This document shows positions 1 to 8,006 of a stretch of 64,000 nt of DNA, piece after piece. The DNA lies in contig NZ_CP023696.1 in assembly GCF_008704425.1 (NCBI RefSeq), forward strand, positions 6,550,501-6,614,500, in the 5' to 3' direction. Below the pieces are notes generated by a model, which was not told where the DNA came from, ran no database searches, and saw only the letters and a list, made by a program, of their open reading frames with translations. The position numbers were made by a program, and so were the translations under genes. The first letter of the stretch is position 1. The number at the start of each line of letters is the position of its first letter. The stretch comes from Streptomyces fradiae ATCC 10745 = DSM 40063 (GTDB lineage: Bacteria; Actinomycetota; Actinomycetes; Streptomycetales; Streptomycetaceae).

Positions 1-491
1 TCCGGAGAGCCTTCGGCAGGGGCAACGGACGGCCTCCCTCCACACGTGTCGGCGGCGGCACGGCCCTGCGGCCCACGCCACCCGCCGGGAGTGTGCCGCC
101 CCACCCGTGAGGAGCACGTCACCCCCGCGTCCACCCCACGTCGCCGCACCCCGGCGGGGTGTCACCATGAGCAGGCGCACAGGCCCGGAGACGGCGGCTC
201 GTCCATCGACTGACCGCCTGTCCACCACACCGTGGTCGACCTGTGCCGGTGAACGTCGACCGATTGCCGGCGAAGGGCGATCAACGGGGGTGTGTGCCAG
301 TCGGGGCTGACCGTCTGTGGGTTCGTGACAGTGGAAGACGACCGCTGGTGGTCGTCCTGCCCCATCGAAGGTTGGTCACCTCCATCGAGGTGTCAGCGCG
401 GTGCGTCGCGGCCGTCGTCGGCCTCGGCCGCATCGCCGGCCTCCTGTCAGTGGCGCGTGGTTGGGTGGCCGCATCCTTGAAGGAGGACCAC
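1..491. other. Left-edge stretch with no supported gene
   Basis: I see no open frame here with family-like sequence, a convincing ribosome binding site or actinomycete codon bias. The open frames present are short or antisense to the next gene. The last part holds the leader and ribosome binding site (GAAGGAGG) of the DinB-fold gene starting at 492. Confidence 0.5.
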
Positions 492-1106
492 GTGACCGAT
501 CTCAAAGCGGAGTTGCACCGCGAGCTGCGGGCAGGACGGGCCGGTCTGCTCTCCAAGCTGGATGGGCTCACCGCATACGACATGCGCCGGCCCATGACGC
601 CCACCGCCACGAACCTGCTGGGGTTGGTCAAGCATCTGGCAGGCCTTGAGTACGGATACCTCGGCGCATCGTTCGACCGGCCGGCACCAGAGCCGCTGGC
701 CTGGGTCGAGGACGGTTCGATCTGGGACGGCGCAGACATGTGGGCCCGGCCCGACGAGTCCGGCAAGTACATCGTCGAGCTCTATCGACGTGCCTGCGCG
801 CATGCCGACCGGACCATCACGGATCTCGCACTCGACACGCCGGGCCAGGTGCCGCACTGGCCCGAAGACCGCCGGGCCACCACCCTGGGCGTGCTGCTCG
901 TCCGCATGGTCTCCGAGACCGCCCGGCATGCCGGCCACGCCGATGTCCTGCGAGAGCTCATCGACGGCGAAGCCGGACCGGATCACGACGGCTTCGGCGA
1001 CGAGGCCGAGTGGCGGCGGTATCACGCCCGTGTTCAGGCGGCGGCCGACACCCACCGCGCATCAGGCGGGCCCCGTTGCGTGTCGAGGTCTCGACGCCCT
1101 CTTTGA
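492..1106 (+). CDS. DinB-fold / DUF664 family protein
   Basis: Predicted cytosolic protein of 204 aa from the DinB four-helix-bundle superfamily, which includes mycothiol- and bacillithiol-dependent transferases and maleylpyruvate isomerases. The GTG start at 492 follows a strong GAAGGAGG; the same frame stays open upstream but lacks such a site. Three histidines sit where the family binds metal: H48 (VKHLAG), H146 and H149 (ARHAGHAD). The substrate is unknown. The last roughly 17 residues (after THRAS) are arginine-rich and unlike the family. They are encoded where a degraded transposase remnant begins on the other strand, so the native C-terminus has probably been replaced by read-through into that remnant. 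Confidence 0.8.
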   Translation: MTDLKAELHRELRAGRAGLLSKLDGLTAYDMRRPMTPTATNLLGLVKHLAGLEYGYLGASFDRPAPEPLAWVEDGSIWDGADMWARPDESGKYIVELYRRACAHADRTITDLALDTPGQVPHWPEDRRATTLGVLLVRMVSETARHAGHADVLRELIDGEAGPDHDGFGDEAEWRRYHARVQAAADTHRASGGPRCVSRSRRPL

Positions 1107-1335
1107 TCGCCTGCCGCATCGCCGCATCGCCGCATCGCCGCATCGCCGCGACGACGGCGTCAGGTGCGTCACCGAACTCCTCGCGCTTGCGGGCCGAACG
1201 ATGGTCCATGACCCTGGCCGGTCCGGCCAGGCCGTCCTCCGTGCAACGGCGTCGCCGCAGCCGCACCGCCCCGGACTTGATCCCGAGGCCGAGGGCCGCG
1301 AGTTCGGCGGCCTCGGTCTTCCGGCGTGAGGTCAC
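1075..1335 (-). pseudogene. Remnant of a DDE/Mu-type transposase N-terminus
   Basis: An open minus-strand stretch reads RRRRCTEDGLAGPARVMDHR, then RKREEFGDAPDAVVAAMR, then QAIKEGVETSTRN. From memory this resembles the helix-turn-helix and linker of Mu/TnsB-like actinobacterial transposases (pattern: RYRAEGLAGLxDHR, FGxxDxxVVAAMRQAI, ASTRT). The catalytic core is missing: similarity stops at the DinB gene end. The match is interrupted by an 8-residue in-frame insertion (MRRCGDAA) produced by expansion of an 8-bp repeat at 1113-1144. It is probably a dead fragment. A search against transposase families would decide. Confidence 0.45.
1113..1144. repeat. 8-bp microsatellite, four copies
   Basis: The unit GCCGCATC is repeated four times perfectly, with a degenerate fifth copy (GCCGCGAC). 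Growth from one to four copies adds 24 bp, so it keeps the reading frame of the overlapping transposase remnant and inserts eight residues. Confidence 0.9.
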
Positions 1336-1426
1336 CGACGGGCCCGGTCCGCCGCCACCGCGCGGGTGGTGGGCGGCGGACCGGGCCGCGGACGGTGCCG
1401 GCGGCCGGCGCGGGAGCGGCGGCGGT

Positions 1427-2752
1427 CTACTCGTTCCGCGAGCGGGTGAGGTCGCGCCCGAGGGTCTCCCTCGTGACGGCCACCGTGATGGTGGTGACGA
1501 CGGCCGCCACGCTGAGGTAGACGGCGATCGGGACGGAGGAGTCGTACTCCTTCAGCAGCTCGACCGCGATGATCGGAGCGAGGGCGCCGGCGAGGATCGA
1601 GGCGAGCTGGGAGCCCATGGAGGCGCCGGAGTAGCGGACCTTGGTGTCGAACATCTCGGAGATGAACGCGGCCTGCGGTCCGTACATCGCGCCGTGCAGC
1701 AGCAGACCCGCCGTCACGGCCAGCGTGATCACCGTGAACGACCCGGAGTCGACGAGGCCGAAGAAGACGAACGCCCAGACCGCCATGCCCACCGAGCCGA
1801 TGAGCGTGACCGGGCGCCGGCCCAGCCGGTCCGACAGCGCACCCCACAGCGGGATGGTGACGAAGTGGACGGCGGAGCCGATCAGGACGGCGTTGAGCGC
1901 GGTGCTCTTGGGCAGCCCCAGGTGGACGGTGACGTAGACCAGGAGGAAGGAGGTGAGGATGTAGTACGAGATGTTCTCGCCGAAGCGGGTGCCGATGGCC
2001 GCGAGCACCTCGCGCCAGCTGCGCCGGAACACCTCCACGACCGGGGCCTCCTCCTTGGCGCCCTCGGCGGCCGCTGCCTCGGCCTTCGCCTGCGCCGCCA
2101 GGAAGACCGGGGACTCGGACACCGAGACGCGGATCCACAGGCCGATCACCACGAGCAGCCCGGACAGCAGGAACGGGACGCGCCAGCCCCACGACTGGAA
2201 CGTCTCCTCCGACTGGACGGCGGCGAGCAGCGCCAGCACACCGGTCGCGAGCAGGTTGCCGCCGGGTGCGCCGGCCTGCGGCCAGGAGGCCCAGAAGCCG
2301 CGGTGCCTGTCCCCGCCGTGCTCGGAGACGATCAGGACGGCGCCGCCCCACTCGCCGCCGAGCGCGAAGCCCTGGACCAGGCGCAGCACCGTCAGCAGGA
2401 TCGGGGCCCACACGCCGATGGTCTCGTAGGTGGGCAGCAGGCCCATGGCGAAGGTGGCGCCGCCCATCATGAGGAGGCTGAGCACCAGGAGCTTCTTGCG
2501 GCCGATCTTGTCCCCGAAGTGGCCGAAGACGATGCCGCCGAGCGGCCGGGCGGCGAACCCGATGGCGTACGTGACGAACGCGATGAGCGTGCCCACCAGG
2601 GGGTCGGAGGTGGGGAAGAAGAGCGTGTTGAAGACCAGGGCCGCGGCCGAGCCGTACAGGAAGAAGTCGTACCACTCGATGGTGGTGCCGATCAGGCTCG
2701 CTCCGACGATGCGGCCGATGCCGCCTCTCGGCTGGGTGGTGGTGTCAGACAT
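1427..2752 (-). CDS. MHS-family MFS transporter, likely 3-hydroxybutyrate/organic acid uptake
   Basis: Integral membrane protein of 441 aa with about 12 transmembrane segments, from the metabolite:H+ symporter family (ProP/ShiA/KgtP-like). The N-terminal signature TTIEWYDFFLYG and the loop GHFGDKIGRKK are typical. The ATG at 2752 begins MSDTTTQ; the longer open frame upstream is only a proline/serine artefact of a purine-rich tract. It lies downstream of, and on the same strand as, 3-hydroxybutyrate dehydrogenase and a secreted oligomer hydrolase. I infer that it imports 3-hydroxybutyrate released from PHB. Family membership is secure; the substrate is inferred from context only. Confidence 0.85.
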   Translation of the reverse strand: MSDTTTQPRGGIGRIVGASLIGTTIEWYDFFLYGSAAALVFNTLFFPTSDPLVGTLIAFVTYAIGFAARPLGGIVFGHFGDKIGRKKLLVLSLLMMGGATFAMGLLPTYETIGVWAPILLTVLRLVQGFALGGEWGGAVLIVSEHGGDRHRGFWASWPQAGAPGGNLLATGVLALLAAVQSEETFQSWGWRVPFLLSGLLVVIGLWIRVSVSESPVFLAAQAKAEAAAAEGAKEEAPVVEVFRRSWREVLAAIGTRFGENISYYILTSFLLVYVTVHLGLPKSTALNAVLIGSAVHFVTIPLWGALSDRLGRRPVTLIGSVGMAVWAFVFFGLVDSGSFTVITLAVTAGLLLHGAMYGPQAAFISEMFDTKVRYSGASMGSQLASILAGALAPIIAVELLKEYDSSVPIAVYLSVAAVVTTITVAVTRETLGRDLTRSRNE

Positions 2753-2770
2753 GGGTTCACCGGTTTCGCG

Positions 2771-2889
2771 GACGGAAGGGACAGGGGGAGGGGAGGAAGG
2801 AGAAGGGGAGAGGGGGAGAAGGGGAGAGGGGGAGAGGGGGAGAAGGGGAGAGGGGGAAGAAGCGGGAGGAAGGTGGGGAGGGACGGAGG
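2771..2889. repeat. Purine-rich low-complexity tract
   Basis: About 120 bp of almost pure purine on the plus strand, built from variants of GGGGAGAGG and GGGGAGAAGG. It lies between the 3-hydroxybutyrate dehydrogenase and transporter genes. On the transcribed (minus) strand the message would be an unstructured C/U tract just ahead of the transporter. Homopurine mirror-like tracts can form triplex DNA or slip in replication; no function is evident. Confidence 0.85.
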
Positions 2890-2947
2890 GCATCGGTGCC
2901 CCGCACGGACGGCGGCGCCCCGGGGGCGGTGCCGCTCGGGCCCGTCG

Positions 2948-3739
2948 TCAGCCGGCGGTCCAGCCGCCGTCGAGCGGCAGGGAGGCGCCGGTCAGGTAGC
3001 CGGTGTGCGGGCCGCACAGCCACAGCACGGCCGCGGCGACCTCCTCCGGCTCCAGGAGCCGTTTGACGGGCGAGCGGGCCAGCATCACCTCCGAGAGGAC
3101 GTCGCCCTCGCTGATGCCGTGCGCGGCGGCCTGGTCGCGGACCTGGCCCTCGACGAGCGGCGTGCGGACGTAGCCGGGACTGACGCAGTTGCTGGTCACC
3201 CCGTGCGGGGCGCCCTCGATCGCCGCGACCTTGCTCAGCCCCTCGAGGCCGTGCTTGGCGGCGACGTAGGCGGACTTGTAGGCGCTGGCCCGCAGTCCGT
3301 GGACGCTGGAGACGTTCACGATCCGGCCCCACCCCTGCCCGTACATGTGCGGCAGGACCCGGCGCATCAGCAGGAACGGGGCGGTCACCATCACCTTCTG
3401 GATCAGTTCGAACCGCTCCGCCGGGAACTCGGTGAGCGGGGCGACGTGCTGGAGGCCGGCGTTGTTGACCAGCACGTCCACCCCGGACGGGAGGAGGTCG
3501 ATCGCGGCCCGGTCCGCGAGGTCGGCCTCATGGGCCTGTCCGCCGGCCATCCTCGCGACGGCCTCGGCGGCGGCTCCGTCCCGGTCCACGACGTGCACGG
3601 CGGCCCCGGCCCGGGCCAGGGCGAGCACGCAGGCCCGTCCGATGCCGCTGCCGCCGCCGGTCACCATCGCCGTGCGGCCGCTCAGGTCGGCCGCGGCGTC
3701 GGGCGGTGGAGGAACCGGAGTGGGAAAGGTGTTCGTCAT
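2948..3739 (-). CDS. bdhA: 3-hydroxybutyrate dehydrogenase (SDR family)
   Basis: Cytosolic NAD-dependent oxidation of (R)-3-hydroxybutyrate to acetoacetate, 263 aa. It shows the Rossmann motif TGGGSGIG (27-34), NNAG (92-95), catalytic serine in NVSS (144/145) and YVAAK (Y158, K162). The stretch NNAGLQHVAPLTEFP is characteristic of 3-hydroxybutyrate dehydrogenases rather than generic SDRs. The ATG at 3739 gives a slightly long proline-rich N-terminus. It stands between the oligomer hydrolase and the MHS transporter, all on the minus strand, and completes a route from PHB to acetoacetate. A perfect palindrome lies 39 bp upstream and may be its operator. Confidence 0.88.
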   Translation of the reverse strand: MTNTFPTPVPPPPDAAADLSGRTAMVTGGGSGIGRACVLALARAGAAVHVVDRDGAAAEAVARMAGGQAHEADLADRAAIDLLPSGVDVLVNNAGLQHVAPLTEFPAERFELIQKVMVTAPFLLMRRVLPHMYGQGWGRIVNVSSVHGLRASAYKSAYVAAKHGLEGLSKVAAIEGAPHGVTSNCVSPGYVRTPLVEGQVRDQAAAHGISEGDVLSEVMLARSPVKRLLEPEEVAAAVLWLCGPHTGYLTGASLPLDGGWTAG

Positions 3740-3777
3740 GGCCGGAAACAGTAGGGAGAGCTCCGGGTCTCTCCCAT

Positions 3778-3789
3778 GTGGTCGACCAC
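3778..3789. promoter_or_regulatory. Palindrome GTGGTCGACCAC upstream of bdhA
   Basis: A perfect 12-bp palindrome 39 bp upstream of the bdhA start codon. The TGGTCGACCA core looks like a GntR-type operator, but no regulator is encoded next to it. The assignment as an operator is inference. Confidence 0.45.
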
Positions 3790-3881
3790 TACAAGCTGAT
3801 GACGTTCAGTGGTGTCAGGCCCTATGGGCGCGGTGCGGAGGGGAGTGACGGAGCCTCCGGAGGCGGTGCCGTGGCGCTCGG

Positions 3882-5405
3882 TCAGGAGAACCTTCGTCCG
3901 CGCAGGGAGCAGTGGGCGACGAGCGACGCGGCGTCCGCGCCCGGAGGCCGCGCGACCGTCCCGGAGGCGGGCGGGCGGTCGCCCCTGACGACCCACCGCT
4001 CCAGGGCGGTGAAGCCGGCGCGGTGGCAGGGCACGAGCGGCCGCAGCCTGTCGGGGAAGGCGTCGAACAGCGAGTCCGCGTGCGTGCCGCCCTCGATCCG
4101 GTAGTAGCGGTGCAGGTGGCCGCGGCCGGCTTCGCGCACCATGCGGGCGTAGACGTCGGAGTCCCGCCCTATCGGCAGCAGGACGTCCAGGGTGCCGTGC
4201 AGGGTGATCAGGGGGCGGCCGATCCTGCCGGTGAGGGCGATCTTCCGCACGGCCCGCCGCACGTCGTCGGGGCGCGTGCCGTAGTCGTAGTCGGCGTCGC
4301 AGGCCGGGGTGCCGGGCGCGCAGTACGGGGTGCCCGCCTCGGTCGCGCCGTCGAAGTCCGGGTCGAACTCCTCGCGGTAGACGCGCTGGGTGAGGTCCCA
4401 GTAGACCTGGTGGTGGTACGGCCACAGGAACTCCGAGCCCGCCGGGAAGCCCGCCGCGTGCAGGGCCCGCCGCGCCGCGGGCGCGCCGGCGCCCCCCGCG
4501 GCGTACTCGGGGTACGCGCGCAGCGCCTTCGGCAGGAAGTCCAGCAGGTTGGGGCCCTCGACGCGCCACAGGGTGCCTTCCCAGTCGACTCCGCCGTCGT
4601 ACAGCTCGGGGTGGTTCTCCAGTTGCCAGCGCACCAGGTAGCCGCCGTTCGACATCCCGGTCACCAGGGTGCGCGAGGGCGGCCGGCGGTAGCGCTGCGC
4701 CACCGTCTCGCGGGCCGCTCGCGTGAGCTGGGTGAGACGGTCGTTCCACTCGGCGACGGCGTCGCCCGGCTCCGCCCCGTCGCGGTGGAAGGCGGGCCCG
4801 GTGTTGCCCTTGTCGGTGGCGGCGTACGCGTAGCCCCTGGCCAGCACCCAGTCGGCGATGGCCCGGTCGTTCGCGTACTGCTCGCGGTTGCCGGGGGTGC
4901 CGGCCACCACGAGGCCGCCGTTCCACCGGTCGGGCAGGCGGACGACGAACTGGGAGTCGTGGTTCCAGCCGTGGTTGCCGTTGGTGGTGGAGGTGTCGGG
5001 GAAGTAGCCGTCGATCTGGATGCCCGGCACCCCGCTCGGCACGGGCAGGGAGCGGGGCGTGAGGCCCGCCCAGTCGGCGGGGTCGGTGTGCCCGGAGGCG
5101 ACCGTGCCGGCCGTCGTCAGCTCGTCCAGGCAGGCCGACCGCTGGTGCTCGGCGCCCGGAACGCGGACCTGCCCGACGCGCGGGCAGTGCCCGGCGGCGC
5201 CGCCGGGCGTCGACGCCCCGGGCACCGAAGTGCCGGGGGCGGCCGTGGCCGGCCCGGCGGTGGCCACCAGGGCGGCGAGGGCCAGGGCCGCGGCCGCGCT
5301 CCGGCGGGCCCCGGACGTCCGGCGCCCGTGCGGACGCGCTGGAGCAGCGGGCGGACGTGGCGGGGGAGCGGGTGACAGCGCCGGGCTGTCGGCGAGAAGC
5401 CCCAT
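3882..5405 (-). CDS. Secreted 3-hydroxybutyrate oligomer hydrolase-like esterase (tannase superfamily)
   Basis: Predicted secreted alpha/beta hydrolase of 507 aa. It has a twin-arginine-like basic N-terminus (GRRTSGARRS), a hydrophobic stretch (about 36-50) and an Ala-x-Ala-like cleavage region near 55. The candidate triad is S252 in GMSNG (250-254), D407 in HGTLDVLL and H442 in EGGTHAD. The GMSNGGYLVRWQLE and DWEGTLW segments recall 3-hydroxybutyrate oligomer hydrolases and the tannase/feruloyl esterase superfamily. The ATG at 5405 has GGAGG upstream. It is divergent from a secreted PHB depolymerase and upstream of bdhA, so hydrolysis of oligomers released by the depolymerase is the best reading. 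An aromatic-ester substrate is the main alternative. Confidence 0.72.
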   Translation of the reverse strand: MGLLADSPALSPAPPPRPPAAPARPHGRRTSGARRSAAAALALAALVATAGPATAAPGTSVPGASTPGGAAGHCPRVGQVRVPGAEHQRSACLDELTTAGTVASGHTDPADWAGLTPRSLPVPSGVPGIQIDGYFPDTSTTNGNHGWNHDSQFVVRLPDRWNGGLVVAGTPGNREQYANDRAIADWVLARGYAYAATDKGNTGPAFHRDGAEPGDAVAEWNDRLTQLTRAARETVAQRYRRPPSRTLVTGMSNGGYLVRWQLENHPELYDGGVDWEGTLWRVEGPNLLDFLPKALRAYPEYAAGGAGAPAARRALHAAGFPAGSEFLWPYHHQVYWDLTQRVYREEFDPDFDGATEAGTPYCAPGTPACDADYDYGTRPDDVRRAVRKIALTGRIGRPLITLHGTLDVLLPIGRDSDVYARMVREAGRGHLHRYYRIEGGTHADSLFDAFPDRLRPLVPCHRAGFTALERWVVRGDRPPASGTVARPPGADAASLVAHCSLRGRRFS

Positions 5406-5774
5406 CTGCGTACCTCCGGGATCGGGTGTCAAGGACGCGCGAGAGGCTACGACCCCACTCCGACCCGCCCCATGGGTGCGCCGCCCACTCTTCCCTCGTA
5501 GTTCATGGGTGAAGGCACCACCCTGCCGGGTCTGACGGGTTCCTCCCCGCAGGAGGCGGGACGAGTGCCTGCCCACGGGGCTTGCGACGTACCTCGCCCC
5601 TCGCCTGCGGTACATGGCGGCCCATCACATACCGGCCGACGCAAGCCTGGGCGGCCGCCCCATGCCACCGCCTCCGCACGGCCCCCATGATGCACGCCAC
5701 GCCACGCCACACCGCGCCGACGCCGGCGGGACCGGCCTCGGCGCGGGCCGGAAACCCTCAGGAGGCAGTCGACC
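5406..5774. promoter_or_regulatory. Divergent promoter region of the two PHB hydrolase genes
   Basis: Intergenic 369 bp between two divergent secreted-hydrolase genes; both promoters must lie here. The octamer CATGGGTG occurs twice (about 5472 and 5504). I could not assign clear -10/-35 boxes. Confidence 0.4.
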
Positions 5775-7301
5775 ATGGGACAGCTCCCCTCTCCGCTCCA
5801 CCCCGCACGCACCCGCCGCGGCGGACGTGTCCGGCGCCGGCTCGCCACCGCCGCGGCGGCACTGGCCCTCTCGGCCGGCCTCACGGCGGCGGGCCCGCAC
5901 GCGTCCGCCGCCGGCCCGGCGGCCACGGGCCCGCACGCGTCCGCCGCCGGCCTGACCCAGGTCACCGGCTTCGGCTCCAACCCCGGGAACCTGTCCATGT
6001 ACACCCACGTCCCCGACGGCCTGCCCGCCGGCGCCCCGCTCGTCGTCGCCCTGCACGGCTGCACCCAGAGCGCGAGCGACTACCACGCCGGGTCCGGCTG
6101 GCCGCGCATCGCCGACCGCGACGGCTTCGCCCTGGTCTTCCCCCAGACGACCGGGGCCAACAACGCGAACTCCTGCTTCAACTGGTTCGACCCGGCGGAC
6201 AGCGCACGGGACCGGGGCGAAGCACTGTCGATCCGCCAGATGGTCGACAAGGCCGTCGCGCTGTACGGCAGCGACACCGGCCGGGTCTACATCACGGGCC
6301 TCTCCGCGGGCGGCGGCATGACCGCCAACATGCTGGCCGCCTACCCCGACGTCTTCGCGGGCGGCGCCGTCGCCTCCGGGCTGCCCGCGTCCTGCGCGAC
6401 CACCCTGACCGCCGCGTACACCTGCATGTACAGCCCCCCGGACCGGACCCCGGCCCAGTGGGGCGCGCTTGTGCGCTCCGCCGCTCCCGCCGGAACCTCC
6501 GCCTGGCCCCGCGTGGCGGTCTGGCAGGGCACCGCGGACACCACGGTCGCCCCGGCCAACGCGGCGGAGCTGCGCGACCAGTGGACCGACGTCTGGGGCG
6601 TCGGCCAGACGCCCTCCCGCACCGCGGCGCTCGGTGGCGGGACGACGCTGGACGAGTACGACGACCCCTCGGGGCGGCCCGCCGTGCGGGTCTACACCGT
6701 CGCGGGCATGGCCCACGGCCTCGCCGTCGACCCCGGCAGCGGCGCCGACCAGTGCGGTACCGCCGGCACCTACTACCTCGACACCATCTGCTCCAGTCAC
6801 CACACCGCCCTCTTCTGGGGACTGGACCGCGAGGGCGACGGCGGCGATCCGGGCACCCTGCCCGCGCCCACGGGGCTGGCCCTCGCGGGGACGACCGACA
6901 CGACCGCGACCCTGAGCTGGGGCGCGGTGAGCGGCGCGGCCGCCTACGAGGTGCACCGCGACGGCACGAGGACGGGCACCACCACGTCGACCTCCCACAC
7001 CGACACCGGACTGGCCACCGGCACGACGTACACGTACACCGTCGCCGCCGTGGACGCGGCCGGCGTGCCGGGGCCGGTCTCCTCGCCGGTCACCGCCACG
7101 ACCACCGGTCACACGCCCGCATGCCACACCGCGAGCAACTACGCGCACACCGTCGCCGGCCGTGCCCACCAGAGCGGCGGCCACACCTACGCCGCCGGCT
7201 CCGGCCAGGCGATGGGGCTGTGGAACACCTTCACCACGCGCACCCTGAAGGAGACCTCCCCCGGCTACCACGTCGTCGCCGACGCGGGCTGCCCGGCCTG
7301 A
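5775..7301 (+). CDS. Extracellular poly(3-hydroxybutyrate) depolymerase with FnIII and substrate-binding domains
   Basis: Secreted depolymerase of 508 aa that cleaves short-chain-length polyhydroxyalkanoate. Order of parts: signal peptide (about 1-46); catalytic type-1 domain (about 60-350) with oxyanion motif HGC (94-96), lipase box GLSAG (175-179, S177), D255 in GTADTT and H314 in GMAHG; a fibronectin type III linker (about 363-444); and a C-terminal domain (about 448-508; starts CHTASNYAHT) like the PHB-binding domains of these enzymes. The ATG at 5775 follows AGGAGGCAG. It is divergent from the oligomer hydrolase and fits the neighbouring dehydrogenase and transporter as the first step of PHB scavenging. 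Confidence 0.9.
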   Translation: MGQLPSPLHPARTRRGGRVRRRLATAAAALALSAGLTAAGPHASAAGPAATGPHASAAGLTQVTGFGSNPGNLSMYTHVPDGLPAGAPLVVALHGCTQSASDYHAGSGWPRIADRDGFALVFPQTTGANNANSCFNWFDPADSARDRGEALSIRQMVDKAVALYGSDTGRVYITGLSAGGGMTANMLAAYPDVFAGGAVASGLPASCATTLTAAYTCMYSPPDRTPAQWGALVRSAAPAGTSAWPRVAVWQGTADTTVAPANAAELRDQWTDVWGVGQTPSRTAALGGGTTLDEYDDPSGRPAVRVYTVAGMAHGLAVDPGSGADQCGTAGTYYLDTICSSHHTALFWGLDREGDGGDPGTLPAPTGLALAGTTDTTATLSWGAVSGAAAYEVHRDGTRTGTTTSTSHTDTGLATGTTYTYTVAAVDAAGVPGPVSSPVTATTTGHTPACHTASNYAHTVAGRAHQSGGHTYAAGSGQAMGLWNTFTTRTLKETSPGYHVVADAGCPA

Positions 7302-7560
7302 CCCCGGCGCCGGCCGACGGGCCGCCGGGGTCGCCGCGCCCCGCCGGGCACACCGCCGCCCCGGCCGGCTCCCGACGCCCGCGGCGCCCGGCGCCCGCAG
7401 AGCCCCGAACCGGGGCGCCCCGGTTCGCGGGGCCCCGGTTCGGGGCGCCCGGGTTCGCGGCGCCGCCACCCCGCCCGGCGCGCCGGCCCTCCGCCCCCGC
7501 CACCTCCCACCGCGGAAGCGACCGTGCGGAGCCCGCGGACGTGACGCTCACCACGTCGGG
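7302..7560. other. GC-rich spacer with degenerate repeats
   Basis: No gene is supported. Around 7390-7465 short GC units (GGGGCGCCC and GGTTCGCGG/GGTTCGGGG) alternate and can form several hairpins, which may terminate the depolymerase transcript. Confidence 0.5.
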
Positions 7561-7576
7561 ATACCCCCCGGGGCAT
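7561..7576. promoter_or_regulatory. CsoR/CstR-type operator, site 1
   Basis: ATACCCCCCGGGGCAT is an imperfect inverted repeat of the C-tract/G-tract kind bound by CsoR-family repressors. It lies 47 bp upstream of a better copy and 95 bp upstream of the first rhodanese gene. Confidence 0.6.
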
Positions 7577-7607
7577 AAAGCGGATCCTGTTACGGTTGGG
7601 TCCAGGC

Positions 7608-7623
7608 ATACCCCCCTGGGTAT
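7608..7623. promoter_or_regulatory. CsoR/CstR-type operator, site 2
   Basis: ATACCCCCCTGGGTAT is a near-perfect inverted repeat (ATACCC/GGGTAT) just ahead of the rhodanese operon, and it resembles CstR and CsoR boxes. A possible -35 (TTGGGT, 7596-7601) and -10 (around 7620) would flank it, so a bound repressor would block polymerase. A CsoR-family gene lies at 12681 and a third site at 12209. Confidence 0.7.
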
Positions 7624-7655
7624 TTCTGAACGGCAAGTGAGCAGGAGTTCCCCGC

Positions 7656-8006
7656 ATGGTTCCCGAGATCGACCAGCAGCGGTTCGCCGAGGCGCACGCG
7701 GCGGGCGGCCTCGTCGTCGACGTCCGCAACAGCGGCGAGTACCGCGCCGGCCACGTCCCCGGCGCCCGATCCGCACCCCTCCCCGACCTCCCCCTGGCCC
7801 TCGCCGGGCTGCCGAGGAACCGGCCGGTCTACGTGATCTGCCAGAGCGGCGGCCGCAGCGCGCAGGCGACCTCACTCCTCCGCCAGTTGGGTTACGACGC
7901 CCACAGCGTGAACGGAGGCACCGCCGCCTGGATCGAAGCGGGCCGCCCCGCGGTCACCGGCGCCGCGCCCGGCGCCCCCACCGCCACTCCGGAGGAAGCC
8001 CGATGA
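7656..8006 (+). CDS. Single-domain rhodanese (sulfurtransferase)
   Basis: Cytosolic 116-aa rhodanese-fold protein that probably carries sulfane sulfur as a cysteine persulfide. VVDVRNSGEYRAGHVPGA is the usual start of the fold and CQSGGRS is the active-site loop with its cysteine. The ATG at 7656 is preceded by GCAGGAG. It is the first gene of an operon and its TGA overlaps the ATG of the next gene (ATGA), indicating translational coupling. Confidence 0.9.
   Translation: MVPEIDQQRFAEAHAAGGLVVDVRNSGEYRAGHVPGARSAPLPDLPLALAGLPRNRPVYVICQSGGRSAQATSLLRQLGYDAHSVNGGTAAWIEAGRPAVTGAAPGAPTATPEEAR

Noticed and set aside
740-3754. A 1,004-codon plus-strand open frame over the MHS transporter and bdhA genes
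   Set aside because: It is an antisense artefact of high-GC coding DNA, rich in Arg/Gly/Glu with no recognisable domain. Similar giant frames at 20076-23099, 30257-32977 and 32529-35108 were dismissed for the same reason.
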